Positions 16,393 through 24,179 of a stretch of DNA of 39,663 nt are shown one piece after another. How positions within the stretch are numbered: position 1 is the stretch's first letter; the number at the start of each line of letters is the position of its first letter. The DNA comes from an uncultured Eubacteriales bacterium (GTDB taxonomy: Bacteria > Bacillota > Clostridia > Christensenellales > Aristaeellaceae): positions 1 to 39,663 of the forward strand of contig CADBVG010000060.1 of NCBI GenBank assembly GCA_902798105.1, written 5' to 3'. A model generated the notes under the pieces. The model did not search any database. It saw only the letters and a list, made by a program, of their open reading frames with translations, and was not told the origin of the DNA. Made by a program: the position numbers and the translations under genes.

Positions 16393-16534
16393 TTAAGGAA
16401 CTACCGCACAATACGGCGGCACATCTGGCGGTGCCTTTTCCGCCAGTCATCTCTTGCAGATTTTTTGATTTACCGCCAGTAAACCTTCAAATCACTCGCC
16501 AGCTGACCACCTTAATTGCGCGGTATTTCCTTAA
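16393..16534 (-). repeat. Dispersed inverted-end repeat, copy 2
   Basis: 142 bp, in inverse orientation to the other three copies. The ends TTAAGGAACTACCGCAC and GCGCGGTATTTCCTTAA are near-perfect inverted repeats. It contains the shared blocks GGTGGTCAGCTGGCGAGTGA and TGGCGGAAAAGGCACCGCCA. Its edge TTA at 16531-16533 is the TAA stop codon of the adjacent aldo/keto reductase-ferredoxin gene. The 318-base gap 16212-16530 holds this repeat, a terminator and a possible -10 element; no gene was seen there. Confidence 0.88.
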
Positions 16535-17652
16535 TTTTCCAGGGCCCTGCAATTCTCCAGCAGGCTGATGATCGGCAGGTGCTGGGGGCAGGCCCCCTCG
16601 CACTGGCCGCACTGGACGCATTCGCTGGCCTTGCCCTTGCCCTGGGTGACGATGGAATATTCCCGCTTCGTCCGGAACTCCGGGCTGCCCTTGCGCCGGT
16701 TGGCCACGGTGAAGATATCCGGGATCGGAATGCCCATCGGACAGCCCTCGGTGCAGTAGTGGCAGCCAGTACAGGGTATGGACTTGTCCGCGTCCAGGGC
16801 GAACTGGGCCTTGTGGATGGTCCGCTGTTCCCCGTTGTCCAGCGGCTTGAAATCCTTCATAAAGGACAGGTTGTCCTCCATCTGGGCGAGGCTGCTCATG
16901 CCGGAGAGCACCGTGAGAATGCCCTCCTGGCTGGCCACGAAGCGGATGGCCCAGGACGCGAAGGATGCGTTCGGATTCGCCGCGGTCAGGATCTCCTTTA
17001 CCGCGGGGATGGGGTCCGCCAGCACGCCGCCCTTCACCGGCTCCATGACCGTGACGGGCTTGCCGTGGGCCCTGCATATTTCAAGGTTGCGCTTTGAAGC
17101 CACGCCAGGGTTCTCCCAGTCGGCGTAGTTGATCTGAAGCTGTACGAATTCCACGTCGGGATGGGTATCCAGCAGCTTCTCCAGCAGCTCCGGATCCGCG
17201 TGGAAAGAAAAGCCATAGTGCCTGATCAAGCCCTTGGCCTTCATCTCCTTCACAAAATCCCAGATGTGGTACTCGTCGTACTTTTTATAGTTGTTGCGCT
17301 GGAGGGCGTGGAGCAGGTAGTAGTCGAAATACTCCGCGCCGGTGCGCTCCAGGCTGGTGTAAAACTGCTGCTTCGCGCTGGCCTCGTCGTGGCATTGCAG
17401 CCAGGCGTTCAGCTTCGTGGCCACGGTGAAGGCGTCCCGGGGGTAGCGGTCCACCACCGCCGCCTTCAGCGCCGCCTCGCTGTCGCCGTTGTCGTAGACG
17501 TAGGCGGTATCAAAGTACGTTCCGCCCGCCTCGATGAAGCGGTCCGTCATCTGACAGACCTGGGGAATGTCGATGGAGCCATCGGGGTTCTTGGGCAGCC
17601 GCATGAGGCCAAACCCCAGCTTGAAGGTGTCCTTTCCAAGATAATCGCTCAT
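16531..17652 (-). CDS. Aldo/keto reductase with C-terminal 4Fe-4S ferredoxin domain
   Basis: 373 residues; the ATG follows AGGAGG by six bases. Residues 1-270 form the aldo/keto reductase barrel with D48 (TYFDTAYVYDNG), Y53, K80 (VATKLNAW) and a His in YYLLHALQ. Residues about 285-373 hold two cysteine clusters, CTGCHYCTEGCP (near 292) and CVQCGQCEGACP (345-356), typical of the clostridial aldo/keto reductase-ferredoxin family. It probably couples carbonyl reduction to an Fe-S electron donor; the substrate is unknown. The stop codon TAA lies inside the end of repeat copy 2, so the native C-terminus may have been trimmed or extended by the insertion. Confidence 0.92.
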   Translation of the reverse strand: MSDYLGKDTFKLGFGLMRLPKNPDGSIDIPQVCQMTDRFIEAGGTYFDTAYVYDNGDSEAALKAAVVDRYPRDAFTVATKLNAWLQCHDEASAKQQFYTSLERTGAEYFDYYLLHALQRNNYKKYDEYHIWDFVKEMKAKGLIRHYGFSFHADPELLEKLLDTHPDVEFVQLQINYADWENPGVASKRNLEICRAHGKPVTVMEPVKGGVLADPIPAVKEILTAANPNASFASWAIRFVASQEGILTVLSGMSSLAQMEDNLSFMKDFKPLDNGEQRTIHKAQFALDADKSIPCTGCHYCTEGCPMGIPIPDIFTVANRRKGSPEFRTKREYSIVTQGKGKASECVQCGQCEGACPQHLPIISLLENCRALEN

Positions 17653-17810
17653 TTTTTGCCTCCTGTGTATCTGTTCCGTTTGCCGTTTAGTCCTCCCGCA
17701 GGATCGCTTTATGAAAATACTGCACGATTGAAATGCGACAGCCCTCGCGTGTTAATGCCGCTTCCCTGTGCAGGAGGCGGCGCATTGCCGCTCCTGAATA
17801 ACCCTGCTCC

Positions 17811-18821
17811 TTATTCGGCCCAGTCAATCCGCACCTGATCGCTGCCATCAAAGGCGTCCTCGGCGATGTTGTCCTTCACGCTGGCGGGAATCCTGACATA
17901 GATCAAGCTTGGGCAGTTCGCGAAGGCGCGGGGACCGATGTGCGTACAGCCCTCGGGAACTATGACACCCTCAGCAGCCAGACCCATGAACGCCTCCTCG
18001 CCGATCTCCGTCAGCGCTTCCGGCAGGATCAGCACCGAGGCGAGGGGCTCGACCTCCACATGCGTATTGTCGTTGGCGCAGATACGCGTGGCCATCACGC
18101 TCTTTTTTTCATCGGACCAGGCGTAGGACGCCTCGCCCCAGCTGTGGCCCAGCGCGGGAATCTCCGTCTGCGCCGTAAATACCTTGCCGCAAACGGCGCT
18201 ATGGGAGCCTGCCGTCAGGCCCGTCTCGGTGCAGGTTGCCGGGACCGCTTCATCGGTCACCGAATCATACTCGTCGCAGACCACCGTCAGGGACACAGTC
18301 GCCTTAGCGCCACTCCGGGCCGCAGCGGTGATCTCCGTCAGGCTTTTACACTGGTAAAAAGTTCCCCGGCCAATGCGCTTCATGCCCTCAGGGAGGGTTA
18401 TGTTTGTCAAATCGGTACAATAGTAGAATGCATATTCACCAATGCTCGTCACGCTCTGAGGTATCGTTATGTTCGTCAGTTTCTCGCAGCTGGAAAATGC
18501 ATATTAACCGATGCTCGTCACGCTCTCCGCCAGCGTGATGCTTGTCAGGTTGCCGCAACATTCAAGAGCATATTCGCCGATGCTCGTCACGCCGTCATCG
18601 ATGATCACAGATTTGACGCTATCTTTCTTGTAAAACGGAGAACCCCTCCACTCATAGCGATACATCTCCCCCGTTCCGCTGATCGTCAGCGTTCCCGCGT
18701 CGTCCAGGACCCATGTCAGGTTCTCCCCACAGGTGCCGCTGTCTTCCGCCAGCGCTGTCGCGCAGCAGAAGAGCGCGGTTAACACCGCCAGCGCCACAAA
18801 CCACCTCATCGCCTTTTTCAT
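17811..18821 (-). pseudogene. BspA-type leucine-rich-repeat secreted protein, interrupted by one stop codon
   Basis: One frame of 336 codons carries a single TAA at 18504-18506, where the repeat pattern SIG-E-YAF predicts GAA; a G-to-T change in GAA explains it. The first part (105 residues) has a signal peptide, the WVLDDAGTLTISGTGEM module and the first repeats (TSIGEYALECCGNLTSITL). The frame resumes with further SIGEYAFYYCTDLTNITLPEG-type repeats, a PATCTETGL...GHSWGE module common in clostridial surface proteins, and a last repeat pair (IGPRAFANCPSLIYVRIP). Such proteins usually act at the cell surface. GGAGGG precedes the start at 18821. A sequencing error or stop read-through cannot be excluded. 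Confidence 0.82.
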
Positions 18822-18912
18822 GCCTTTCCCTCCTGTACATAAGAGCGCTCTTCATCGGCATTACGAATCCCCAACAATTATGGCAAAACGCAGCCGATAC
18901 AATGTCATATTT

Positions 18913-18941
18913 ATATTATCATAACGGTTGTGTTACGTCAA
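18913..18941 (-). promoter_or_regulatory. Promoter of the leucine-rich-repeat gene
   Basis: TTGACG (18936-18941) and TAATAT (18913-18918) are exactly 17 bases apart on the minus strand, about 90 bases upstream of the start. Confidence 0.65.
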
Positions 18942-18969
18942 TCCCATGTCGGCATAAAATCATATTGCT

Positions 18970-19136
18970 TTAGGGAAACGCTGATTAAATGAGGTGGTCA
19001 TCTGACGAGTGAATTTTTCGACATGCGAGCTTGCAGATTTCGCAGGCTTACTGGAGGTAAGTCAAGAAATTTGCAAGTTTGCATGGCGGAAAAGGCACCG
19101 CCAGATGTGCCGCCGAATTAATCAGCGGTTCCTTAG
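18970..19136 (+). repeat. Dispersed inverted-end repeat, copy 3
   Basis: About 167 bp. The ends are TTAGGGAAACGCTGATTAA and TTAATCAGCGGTTCCTTA, a diverged version of the inverted end. The inner blocks GAGGTGGTCATCTGACGAGTGA, TTGCAGATTTCGCAGGCTTACTGG and TGGCGGAAAAGGCACCGCCA match the other copies. It lies in the 470-base gap 18822-19291, which also holds a promoter and the glgB terminator; no gene was seen there. Confidence 0.88.
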
Positions 19137-19222
19137 GCTGTTATTACCGCCGGTATGTTCTTTTTTCGCCTCTCACACAGCCTTATTTCGTCTCTTTCTT
19201 TGCTTGTATCGCAAAGTGAAGC

Positions 19223-19263
19223 GGCTGCCCCAAATGACCTCTTCAAGTCATTTTGAGGCAGCC
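19223..19263 (-). terminator. Stem-loop terminator of glgB
   Basis: GGCTGCC...AAATGAC pairs with GTCATTT...GGCAGCC around a loop of about 8 bases. It starts 29 bases past the glgB stop. The T tract after it is poor. The arm GGCTGCCTCAAAATGA is shared with the palindromic repeat at 24011-24157. Confidence 0.6.
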
Positions 19264-19291
19264 TTCTCTTGTCACCCTGCTGGACAGCGCA

Positions 19292-21217
19292 TCACGACGG
19301 GAATTCAATGATGATCGACTCGAAGGGACGCAGGCTGTAGGTCAGCATGTGGCTGTAGCCGTCGCAGTCGTGCCACTGGGCCGTCAGCGGCGGGATGCCG
19401 CCGACCTCGGCGGGGTTGCCCTGGCCGGGGAGGCTGTCGTAGGTGGAGAATATGCGGTTGTAGTAGCCCCCCATGGGCACGCCCACGGTGTAATCGTAAT
19501 ACGGCATCGGGGAGAAGTTGCACACCACCAGCACCGCGCCGTCGTAGTTCCAGGGATTGCGGCGGTAGTAGGCCACGATGTTGCGGTCGGCGTCGCCCCG
19601 GTTCACCCACTCGAAGGTGGTGGGGTTCCGGCTGTCCATGTACAGGCAGGGGTGGCTCTTGTACACGTGCAGCAGGTTGTTCACGCACTGCATCACGTCC
19701 CTGTGGCCGAACTCGTCCGCCAGGTGCCAGTCGATGCTCTCCTTCACGTTCCACTCCCGCTCCTGGGCGAACTCCTGGCCCATGAACAGCAGCTTCTTCC
19801 CCGGGAAGGTGAATTGCCAGGTGTACAGCGTCTTCAGCTCGCCCATCTTGCTCATGATGTCACCCGGGGCCTTGTTCACCATGGTGCCCTTGCCGTAGAC
19901 CACCTCGTCGTGGGAAAGCACCAGCACGTAGTTCTCGGTAAAGGCGTAATCCGCGATATGGGTCAGCTTGTCGTGGTGCCACTTGCGGTAGACCGGGTCC
20001 AGGTTCATGTAGCGGATGGTGTCGTTCATCCAGCCCATGTTCCACTTGAAGGTGAAGCCCAGGCCGCCCCGGGTCACGTCCTCGGTGATGCCCCACTCGG
20101 CGGAGGAATCCTCGGCGATCAGGAAGCCGGTGGTCTTGCCGCAGACCTCGTAATTCAGCTGGCGCATGAAGTCCATGCTCTCCAAGTTCATGCGGCCACC
20201 GAATACGTTGGGCCGCCACTCGGAGCGGTCGTAGTCGTTATAGAGCATCGAGGCCACGGCGTCCACCCGCAGCGCGTCGATGTGGAACTCCCTGATCCAA
20301 TAGAAGGCGTTGGCAATCAGGAAAGAGCGCACCTCGGGCTTGGCATGGTCGAAGGCCAGCGTGCCCCACACGGGAAATTCCCGGCGCAGCGGGTCGCTGT
20401 TCTCATACAGCGGCGTGCCGTCGAACCAGCCCAGGGCAAATTCGTCCTTCGGGAAGTGGGCGGGCACCCAGTCCAGTATGACGCCGATGCCGGCCTGGTG
20501 CATGCGGTCCACGAAGTAGCGGAAGTCGTCCGGATTGCCATAGCGGGCGGTGGGGGCATAGTAGCCCGTCACCTGGTAGCCCCATGACAGGTCGAAGGGG
20601 TATTCGCAGATACCCATCAGCTCGATGTGGGTGTAGCCCATGTAGGTCACGTACTGGGCCAGGTCGTCGGCCAGCTGGGTGTAGTTCAGGAAGCCGTCCT
20701 CGTCCCAGTCCCCCTGATAGCCCTTCTTCCAGGAGCCCAGGTGCACCTCGTAGATGGACATGGGCCGCTCCACGACCTTGGTATTGTCCCGCTGGGCCTG
20801 GTGGATCTCGTCGTGCCACTCATAATTGTCCAGCCCCCAGACGATGGAGGCGTTATTGGGCCGACGCTCGCACCAGAAGCCGTAGGGGTCGGTCTTGTAG
20901 CGCTTCACGCCGTCCGCGCCGGTGACCACATAGCGGTAGGCGTCGCCGGGACCCACGTCGGGCAGAAAACACTCCCATACGCCGCCGTCCCACATGCTGC
21001 GGCTCATCCATTTTTCATTTTCCCAGCCGGTCTTTGCCGTGATGACGGAGACGTACTGTGCGTTGGGCGCCCAGAGGTTGAACCGGGTGCCCTGTACGCC
21101 GTCCTCGATTTCTGGATGCGCGCCCAGCTTGCGGTAGATCTCGTAGTTCGTACCCTGGTGAAACAGGAAGCTGTCAAAGTCTGTAAATACGGCGCTGTGG
21201 TTCGTGTTTTCTGCCAT
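19292..21217 (-). CDS. glgB: 1,4-alpha-glucan branching enzyme
   Basis: 641 residues; AAGGGG lies seven bases before the ATG. It has an N-terminal CBM48 region (FNLWAPNAQYVSVI, YRYVVTG), YEVHLGSWKK, then a GH13 barrel with the catalytic nucleophile Asp in ALRVDAVASMLY (near 318), acid/base Glu in LIAEDSSAEW (near 367) and transition-state Asp in VLSHDEVVYG (near 436). The all-beta C-terminal domain is complete. Length fits GlgB. It makes alpha-1,6 branches in glycogen. It is 24 bases downstream of the GH13 hydrolase-like gene and shares its promoter. No glgA, glgC or glgP is within the window, so the rest of glycogen synthesis must be elsewhere. Confidence 0.95.
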   Translation of the reverse strand: MAENTNHSAVFTDFDSFLFHQGTNYEIYRKLGAHPEIEDGVQGTRFNLWAPNAQYVSVITAKTGWENEKWMSRSMWDGGVWECFLPDVGPGDAYRYVVTGADGVKRYKTDPYGFWCERRPNNASIVWGLDNYEWHDEIHQAQRDNTKVVERPMSIYEVHLGSWKKGYQGDWDEDGFLNYTQLADDLAQYVTYMGYTHIELMGICEYPFDLSWGYQVTGYYAPTARYGNPDDFRYFVDRMHQAGIGVILDWVPAHFPKDEFALGWFDGTPLYENSDPLRREFPVWGTLAFDHAKPEVRSFLIANAFYWIREFHIDALRVDAVASMLYNDYDRSEWRPNVFGGRMNLESMDFMRQLNYEVCGKTTGFLIAEDSSAEWGITEDVTRGGLGFTFKWNMGWMNDTIRYMNLDPVYRKWHHDKLTHIADYAFTENYVLVLSHDEVVYGKGTMVNKAPGDIMSKMGELKTLYTWQFTFPGKKLLFMGQEFAQEREWNVKESIDWHLADEFGHRDVMQCVNNLLHVYKSHPCLYMDSRNPTTFEWVNRGDADRNIVAYYRRNPWNYDGAVLVVCNFSPMPYYDYTVGVPMGGYYNRIFSTYDSLPGQGNPAEVGGIPPLTAQWHDCDGYSHMLTYSLRPFESIIIEFPS

Positions 21218-21241
21218 GGATATACCCCTTCCCTTCGCGCG

Positions 21242-23299
21242 TCACATCTCTGCCGGTGTCAGTATCATTGCACTGTGGGCGGGCGCGGTCAGGCGGAGTA
21301 TCCCCTCGGAAACCGAACCCGCAGGAATGTCGGTCGTGTCATAGCCTTCTTCGTTGCTGGTCATGCGGATAATCATGGGGGTTGCGTCGGGTATGCCAAG
21401 GTCTCTGAGGGGCAGGTCGAGTGTCATGGGGCGTTCTGTGTTGTTGCAGGTTACGATCACGGCGGCGTTGGCGTCAAAGCGTGCATAGGCGATATAACCG
21501 TAGCCTGCGCATAGGGGCTTGACACTGCCCTGCTTCAGCACGGGCAGCGCTTCCCTGAGCCTTGCCAGTGACTGGTAGAATTCGATCAGCGCGGTATCCT
21601 CGTGGCCCCAGGGGTAGGTTCGCCGGTTGTCGGGGTCCGTCCAGCCGGTCAGGCCTGCCTCGTCGCCGTAATAGAGGGTCGGCGCGCCAGGCCACGTCAT
21701 CTGGATCATCACCGCCTCCCGGAACACCTCGGGGTGGATGTCTTCGTTCGCCGCATCCGCGCCGACGGTATGCAGCCGTCCGATTCGTCCGTTGGTGCGG
21801 GTCATGAAGCGGCTGTGATCGTGGTTGTCCAGCTCATCCATGGCGCTGTATACCGAGGGCGTGGGCATGTGGGACATGGCATCGAAGATGGAGCCGAAGA
21901 AGGCCATGCCGTTCTGGTACAGGTCGTCCCGGCGGTAATCCGAGTGCTTTTCCATGCCGGTCAGGAAGAACGACAGCGGGTCCATGAAGGCGTCGTAGTT
22001 CATCACGGTGTCCCACTCGTCACCGCCCAGCCAGGGCGCGGGATTGCCGTAGTGCTCCGCGATGATCAGCACATCGGGATTCACCGCCTTCACCCGGCGG
22101 CGGAACTCCTTCCAGAACAGGTGATTGAAGGCGGGCGTCTGTCCCAGGTCGGCGGCCACGTCCAGCCGCCAGCCGTCCACGCTGTAGGGCGGGGAGACCC
22201 ACTTTTCGGCAATGCGGAAGATCTCGTCGCAAAGCCGGTTGGAGCGCTCATAATACAGCTTGGGCAGCGTTTCGATGTCCCACCAGCAGTGGTAATCCTT
22301 GGCGTCCCGGAAGTCAAAATAGCTACGGTACGGACTTTTGACGTCCTTGTAGGCCCCTTCCGATTCGCCATAGATGCCTTCGCGGTTCATCCAGCGCGAA
22401 AAGGAGCCGCAGTGGTTGAACACACCGTCCAGTATCACCTTCATGCCCCGGCGGTGGACCTCCTGGCAGAAGCCGGCAAACCAGGCGTTGCTGCCCTCCA
22501 GGTTCTGCAGGTTGGTCGTGCGATTCCTGTAGAGCGTCGCCCGGGCGTTGTTGGTATCTCCGGGCGCCAGCACGTCGCCCTCGTCCTCGGCGATGACGGT
22601 CAGGTGGGGATCGATATAGTCGTAATCCTGGGTGTCGTATTTATGGGGCGATGGCGAGACAAATATGGGATTGAAGTATATGACCTCTACGCCCAGGGAT
22701 TGCAGGTAATCCAGCTTCTCCATTACGCCCAGCAGGTCGCCGCCGAAGTGGCAGCGGTAATCGTCCGTTTCCGGCATGGCGTCCCAGGAGCGGGCGTGAT
22801 GTATGTAGTTCCGGGCGTACCAGTATTCCCGGTCCCGGACATCGTTGTCGGGATTGCCCTGTTTGAATCGATCCGGCAGGATCTGGTACTGTATCGCGCC
22901 CTTGGCCCATTCGGGTACGTGGAACCCGGGAATCACCTGAAAGGCGCCGGTCGGGTCCGCCGACGGCACGGAATCCACCCAGTGGGGCCCCAGTCGGTTG
23001 TAATGGATATACCGTCCCTCCCATTCAATCAGGAAGGAATAGAATACCGGCTCCTCCCGGCAATAGATCTTGGCCTCATACCAGTCAAAGGCGTCATCGC
23101 TGTTGTACTTCGACATGTGCGCCATGACCGTGGGGAAGCCCCTGAGCAACGTGATGTTGGCCTCCGCCCCCCTCTGGATGCGCAGGCGAATGGCTACGTA
23201 GTCCCCCGGCTCGGGTTCCGCCGGTTCCCTGAACAGCCCGGTGCCGTCGCTGAATATGGAAGAGAAGAGCATGTCCTGTTCGTTATAGGGTTGATTCAT
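21242..23299 (-). CDS. GH13 maltodextrin hydrolase / neopullulanase-like enzyme
   Basis: 685 residues; GGAGG precedes the ATG by five bases. The N-terminal beta domain (about 1-140) is of the kind found in cyclomaltodextrinase/neopullulanase. The GH13 barrel follows: QYQILPDRF, GGDLLGVMEKLDYLQSLGV, VILDGVFNHCG, DGWRLDVAADLG (nucleophile Asp near 378), IIAEHYG (acid/base Glu near 414) and LDNHDHSR (Asp near 492). No signal peptide is visible, so it acts on imported or stored alpha-glucans in the cytoplasm. It leads an operon with glgB, which suggests shared control of glycogen or maltodextrin turnover. The exact specificity (alpha-amylase, neopullulanase or cyclomaltodextrinase) cannot be set from sequence alone. 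Confidence 0.9.
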   Translation of the reverse strand: MNQPYNEQDMLFSSIFSDGTGLFREPAEPEPGDYVAIRLRIQRGAEANITLLRGFPTVMAHMSKYNSDDAFDWYEAKIYCREEPVFYSFLIEWEGRYIHYNRLGPHWVDSVPSADPTGAFQVIPGFHVPEWAKGAIQYQILPDRFKQGNPDNDVRDREYWYARNYIHHARSWDAMPETDDYRCHFGGDLLGVMEKLDYLQSLGVEVIYFNPIFVSPSPHKYDTQDYDYIDPHLTVIAEDEGDVLAPGDTNNARATLYRNRTTNLQNLEGSNAWFAGFCQEVHRRGMKVILDGVFNHCGSFSRWMNREGIYGESEGAYKDVKSPYRSYFDFRDAKDYHCWWDIETLPKLYYERSNRLCDEIFRIAEKWVSPPYSVDGWRLDVAADLGQTPAFNHLFWKEFRRRVKAVNPDVLIIAEHYGNPAPWLGGDEWDTVMNYDAFMDPLSFFLTGMEKHSDYRRDDLYQNGMAFFGSIFDAMSHMPTPSVYSAMDELDNHDHSRFMTRTNGRIGRLHTVGADAANEDIHPEVFREAVMIQMTWPGAPTLYYGDEAGLTGWTDPDNRRTYPWGHEDTALIEFYQSLARLREALPVLKQGSVKPLCAGYGYIAYARFDANAAVIVTCNNTERPMTLDLPLRDLGIPDATPMIIRMTSNEEGYDTTDIPAGSVSEGILRLTAPAHSAMILTPAEM

Positions 23300-23333
23300 A
23301 GTGCCTCCATGCAGTTAAACGCCGCTTTTCCGA

Positions 23334-23385
23334 TGTCCCGGGGGACAACCTGCGCAATTATACCATCCCGACAGGCGTCTTGCAA
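23334..23385 (-). promoter_or_regulatory. Promoter and possible operator of the GH13-glgB operon
   Basis: TTGCAA (23380-23385) and TATAAT (23357-23362) are exactly 17 bases apart on the minus strand. A palindrome TGTCCC-GG-GGGACA (23334-23347) falls at about +3 to +16 of the predicted transcript, where a repressor would block transcription. The promoter is well supported; the operator is inferred from symmetry and position only. Confidence 0.7.
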
Positions 23386-23456
23386 TCAAATGTTCAGGAA
23401 AGGCACATTAAAATCATAGTTAAAAGAACATGATTTCACCAGTCAAATATAAACAG

Positions 23457-23485
23457 TGGACACGTTCGTCCAATCCTGATACAAT
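23457..23485 (+). promoter_or_regulatory. Promoter of the HD-domain gene
   Basis: TGGACA (23457-23462) and TACAAT (23480-23485) are exactly 17 bases apart. It lies downstream of an in-frame ATG at 23430 and therefore supports the start at 23529. Confidence 0.7.
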
Positions 23486-23528
23486 ACTGGGTGTATACAA
23501 CCCCACCAACCCATGGAGGATCGTCGAT

Positions 23529-24002
23529 ATGCGCGTCTATACCCCGGAGGATGATCAGGTGTTCAAAAATTGCCTGTCGGAGATGATCGAAAACCCGGCC
23601 ATACAAAAGCTCAAGGAAATTCCGCAGCACAAGGGTTCAACCACCTATGCCCACTGCGTCAACGTCGCCACCACCGCCTACGCCCTGGCCAAGAAGTGGC
23701 ACTGGGATATCGATATCCGCGCCCTCGTCCGGGGCGCCATGCTGCACGACTACTACCTGTACGACACCGAGACCATGCCCTATTCGGATTACAGGCATTC
23801 GCTGGTCCATCCAAAGCTGGCCGTCGCCAACGCGGAAAAGCTGTTCGACCTCAACGCCAAGGAGCGCAACATCATATTGAGCCACATGTGGCCCATACCC
23901 GGCGCGCCCCTCCCCCGCTCCAAAGAGGCCTGGCTGATCTGCGTCGCCGACAAGGAATGCGCCCAGCGGGAAATGTACGGAAAGCGGCGAAGGCGCAACT
24001 GA
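23529..24002 (+). CDS. HD-domain phosphohydrolase
   Basis: 157 residues; GGAGG lies about nine bases before the ATG at 23529, and the promoter sits between it and an upstream in-frame ATG. HD-superfamily metal ligands are visible: H42 (YAHCVNVA), H73-D74 (AMLHDYYLYD) and D141 (CVADKE), with HSLVHPKLAV between. It fits small HD hydrolases often annotated as phosphohydrolases, acting on nucleotide or phosphate ester substrates; the substrate is unknown. It ends in a basic tail (GKRRRRN). The gene is alone on this strand and its stop is directly followed by the GTAGGGGC palindromic repeat. Confidence 0.85.
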   Translation: MRVYTPEDDQVFKNCLSEMIENPAIQKLKEIPQHKGSTTYAHCVNVATTAYALAKKWHWDIDIRALVRGAMLHDYYLYDTETMPYSDYRHSLVHPKLAVANAEKLFDLNAKERNIILSHMWPIPGAPLPRSKEAWLICVADKECAQREMYGKRRRRN

Positions 24003-24010
24003 CAAAAGGG

Positions 24011-24157
24011 AGCTGCCTCAAAACGCATATTCATACAGAGGATATGCAGTCGTAGGGGCGCCGATGCGCCGCTGGAAGCGGTCCCGCCGTACCCGGGCAG
24101 GCGCCGCATCGGCGCCCCTACAGCCGTCTGTACGGCCATATTCATTTTGAGGCAGCC
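24011..24157. repeat. Long imperfect palindrome with GTAGGGGCGCC core
   Basis: The outer arms AGCTGCCTCAAAA (24011-24023) and TTTTGAGGCAGCC (24145-24157) are inverted. An inner pair GTAGGGGCGCCGATGCG (24052-24068) and CGCATCGGCGCCCCTAC (24105-24121) is perfectly inverted. It lies between convergent genes and could terminate both. Repeats with a GTAGGGGC core recur in many clostridial genomes; a fragment, cgggcgccgctacaac, is also seen at 26796-26811. Confidence 0.8.
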
Positions 24158-24179
24158 TCCTGGCTGTATGGGTTTGGCA

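Noticed and set aside
17769-17798. CAGGAG...CTCCTG stem-loop near the end of the leucine-rich-repeat pseudogene as a terminator
   Set aside because: The stem has a bulge and no T run follows on the minus strand, so it was not called.
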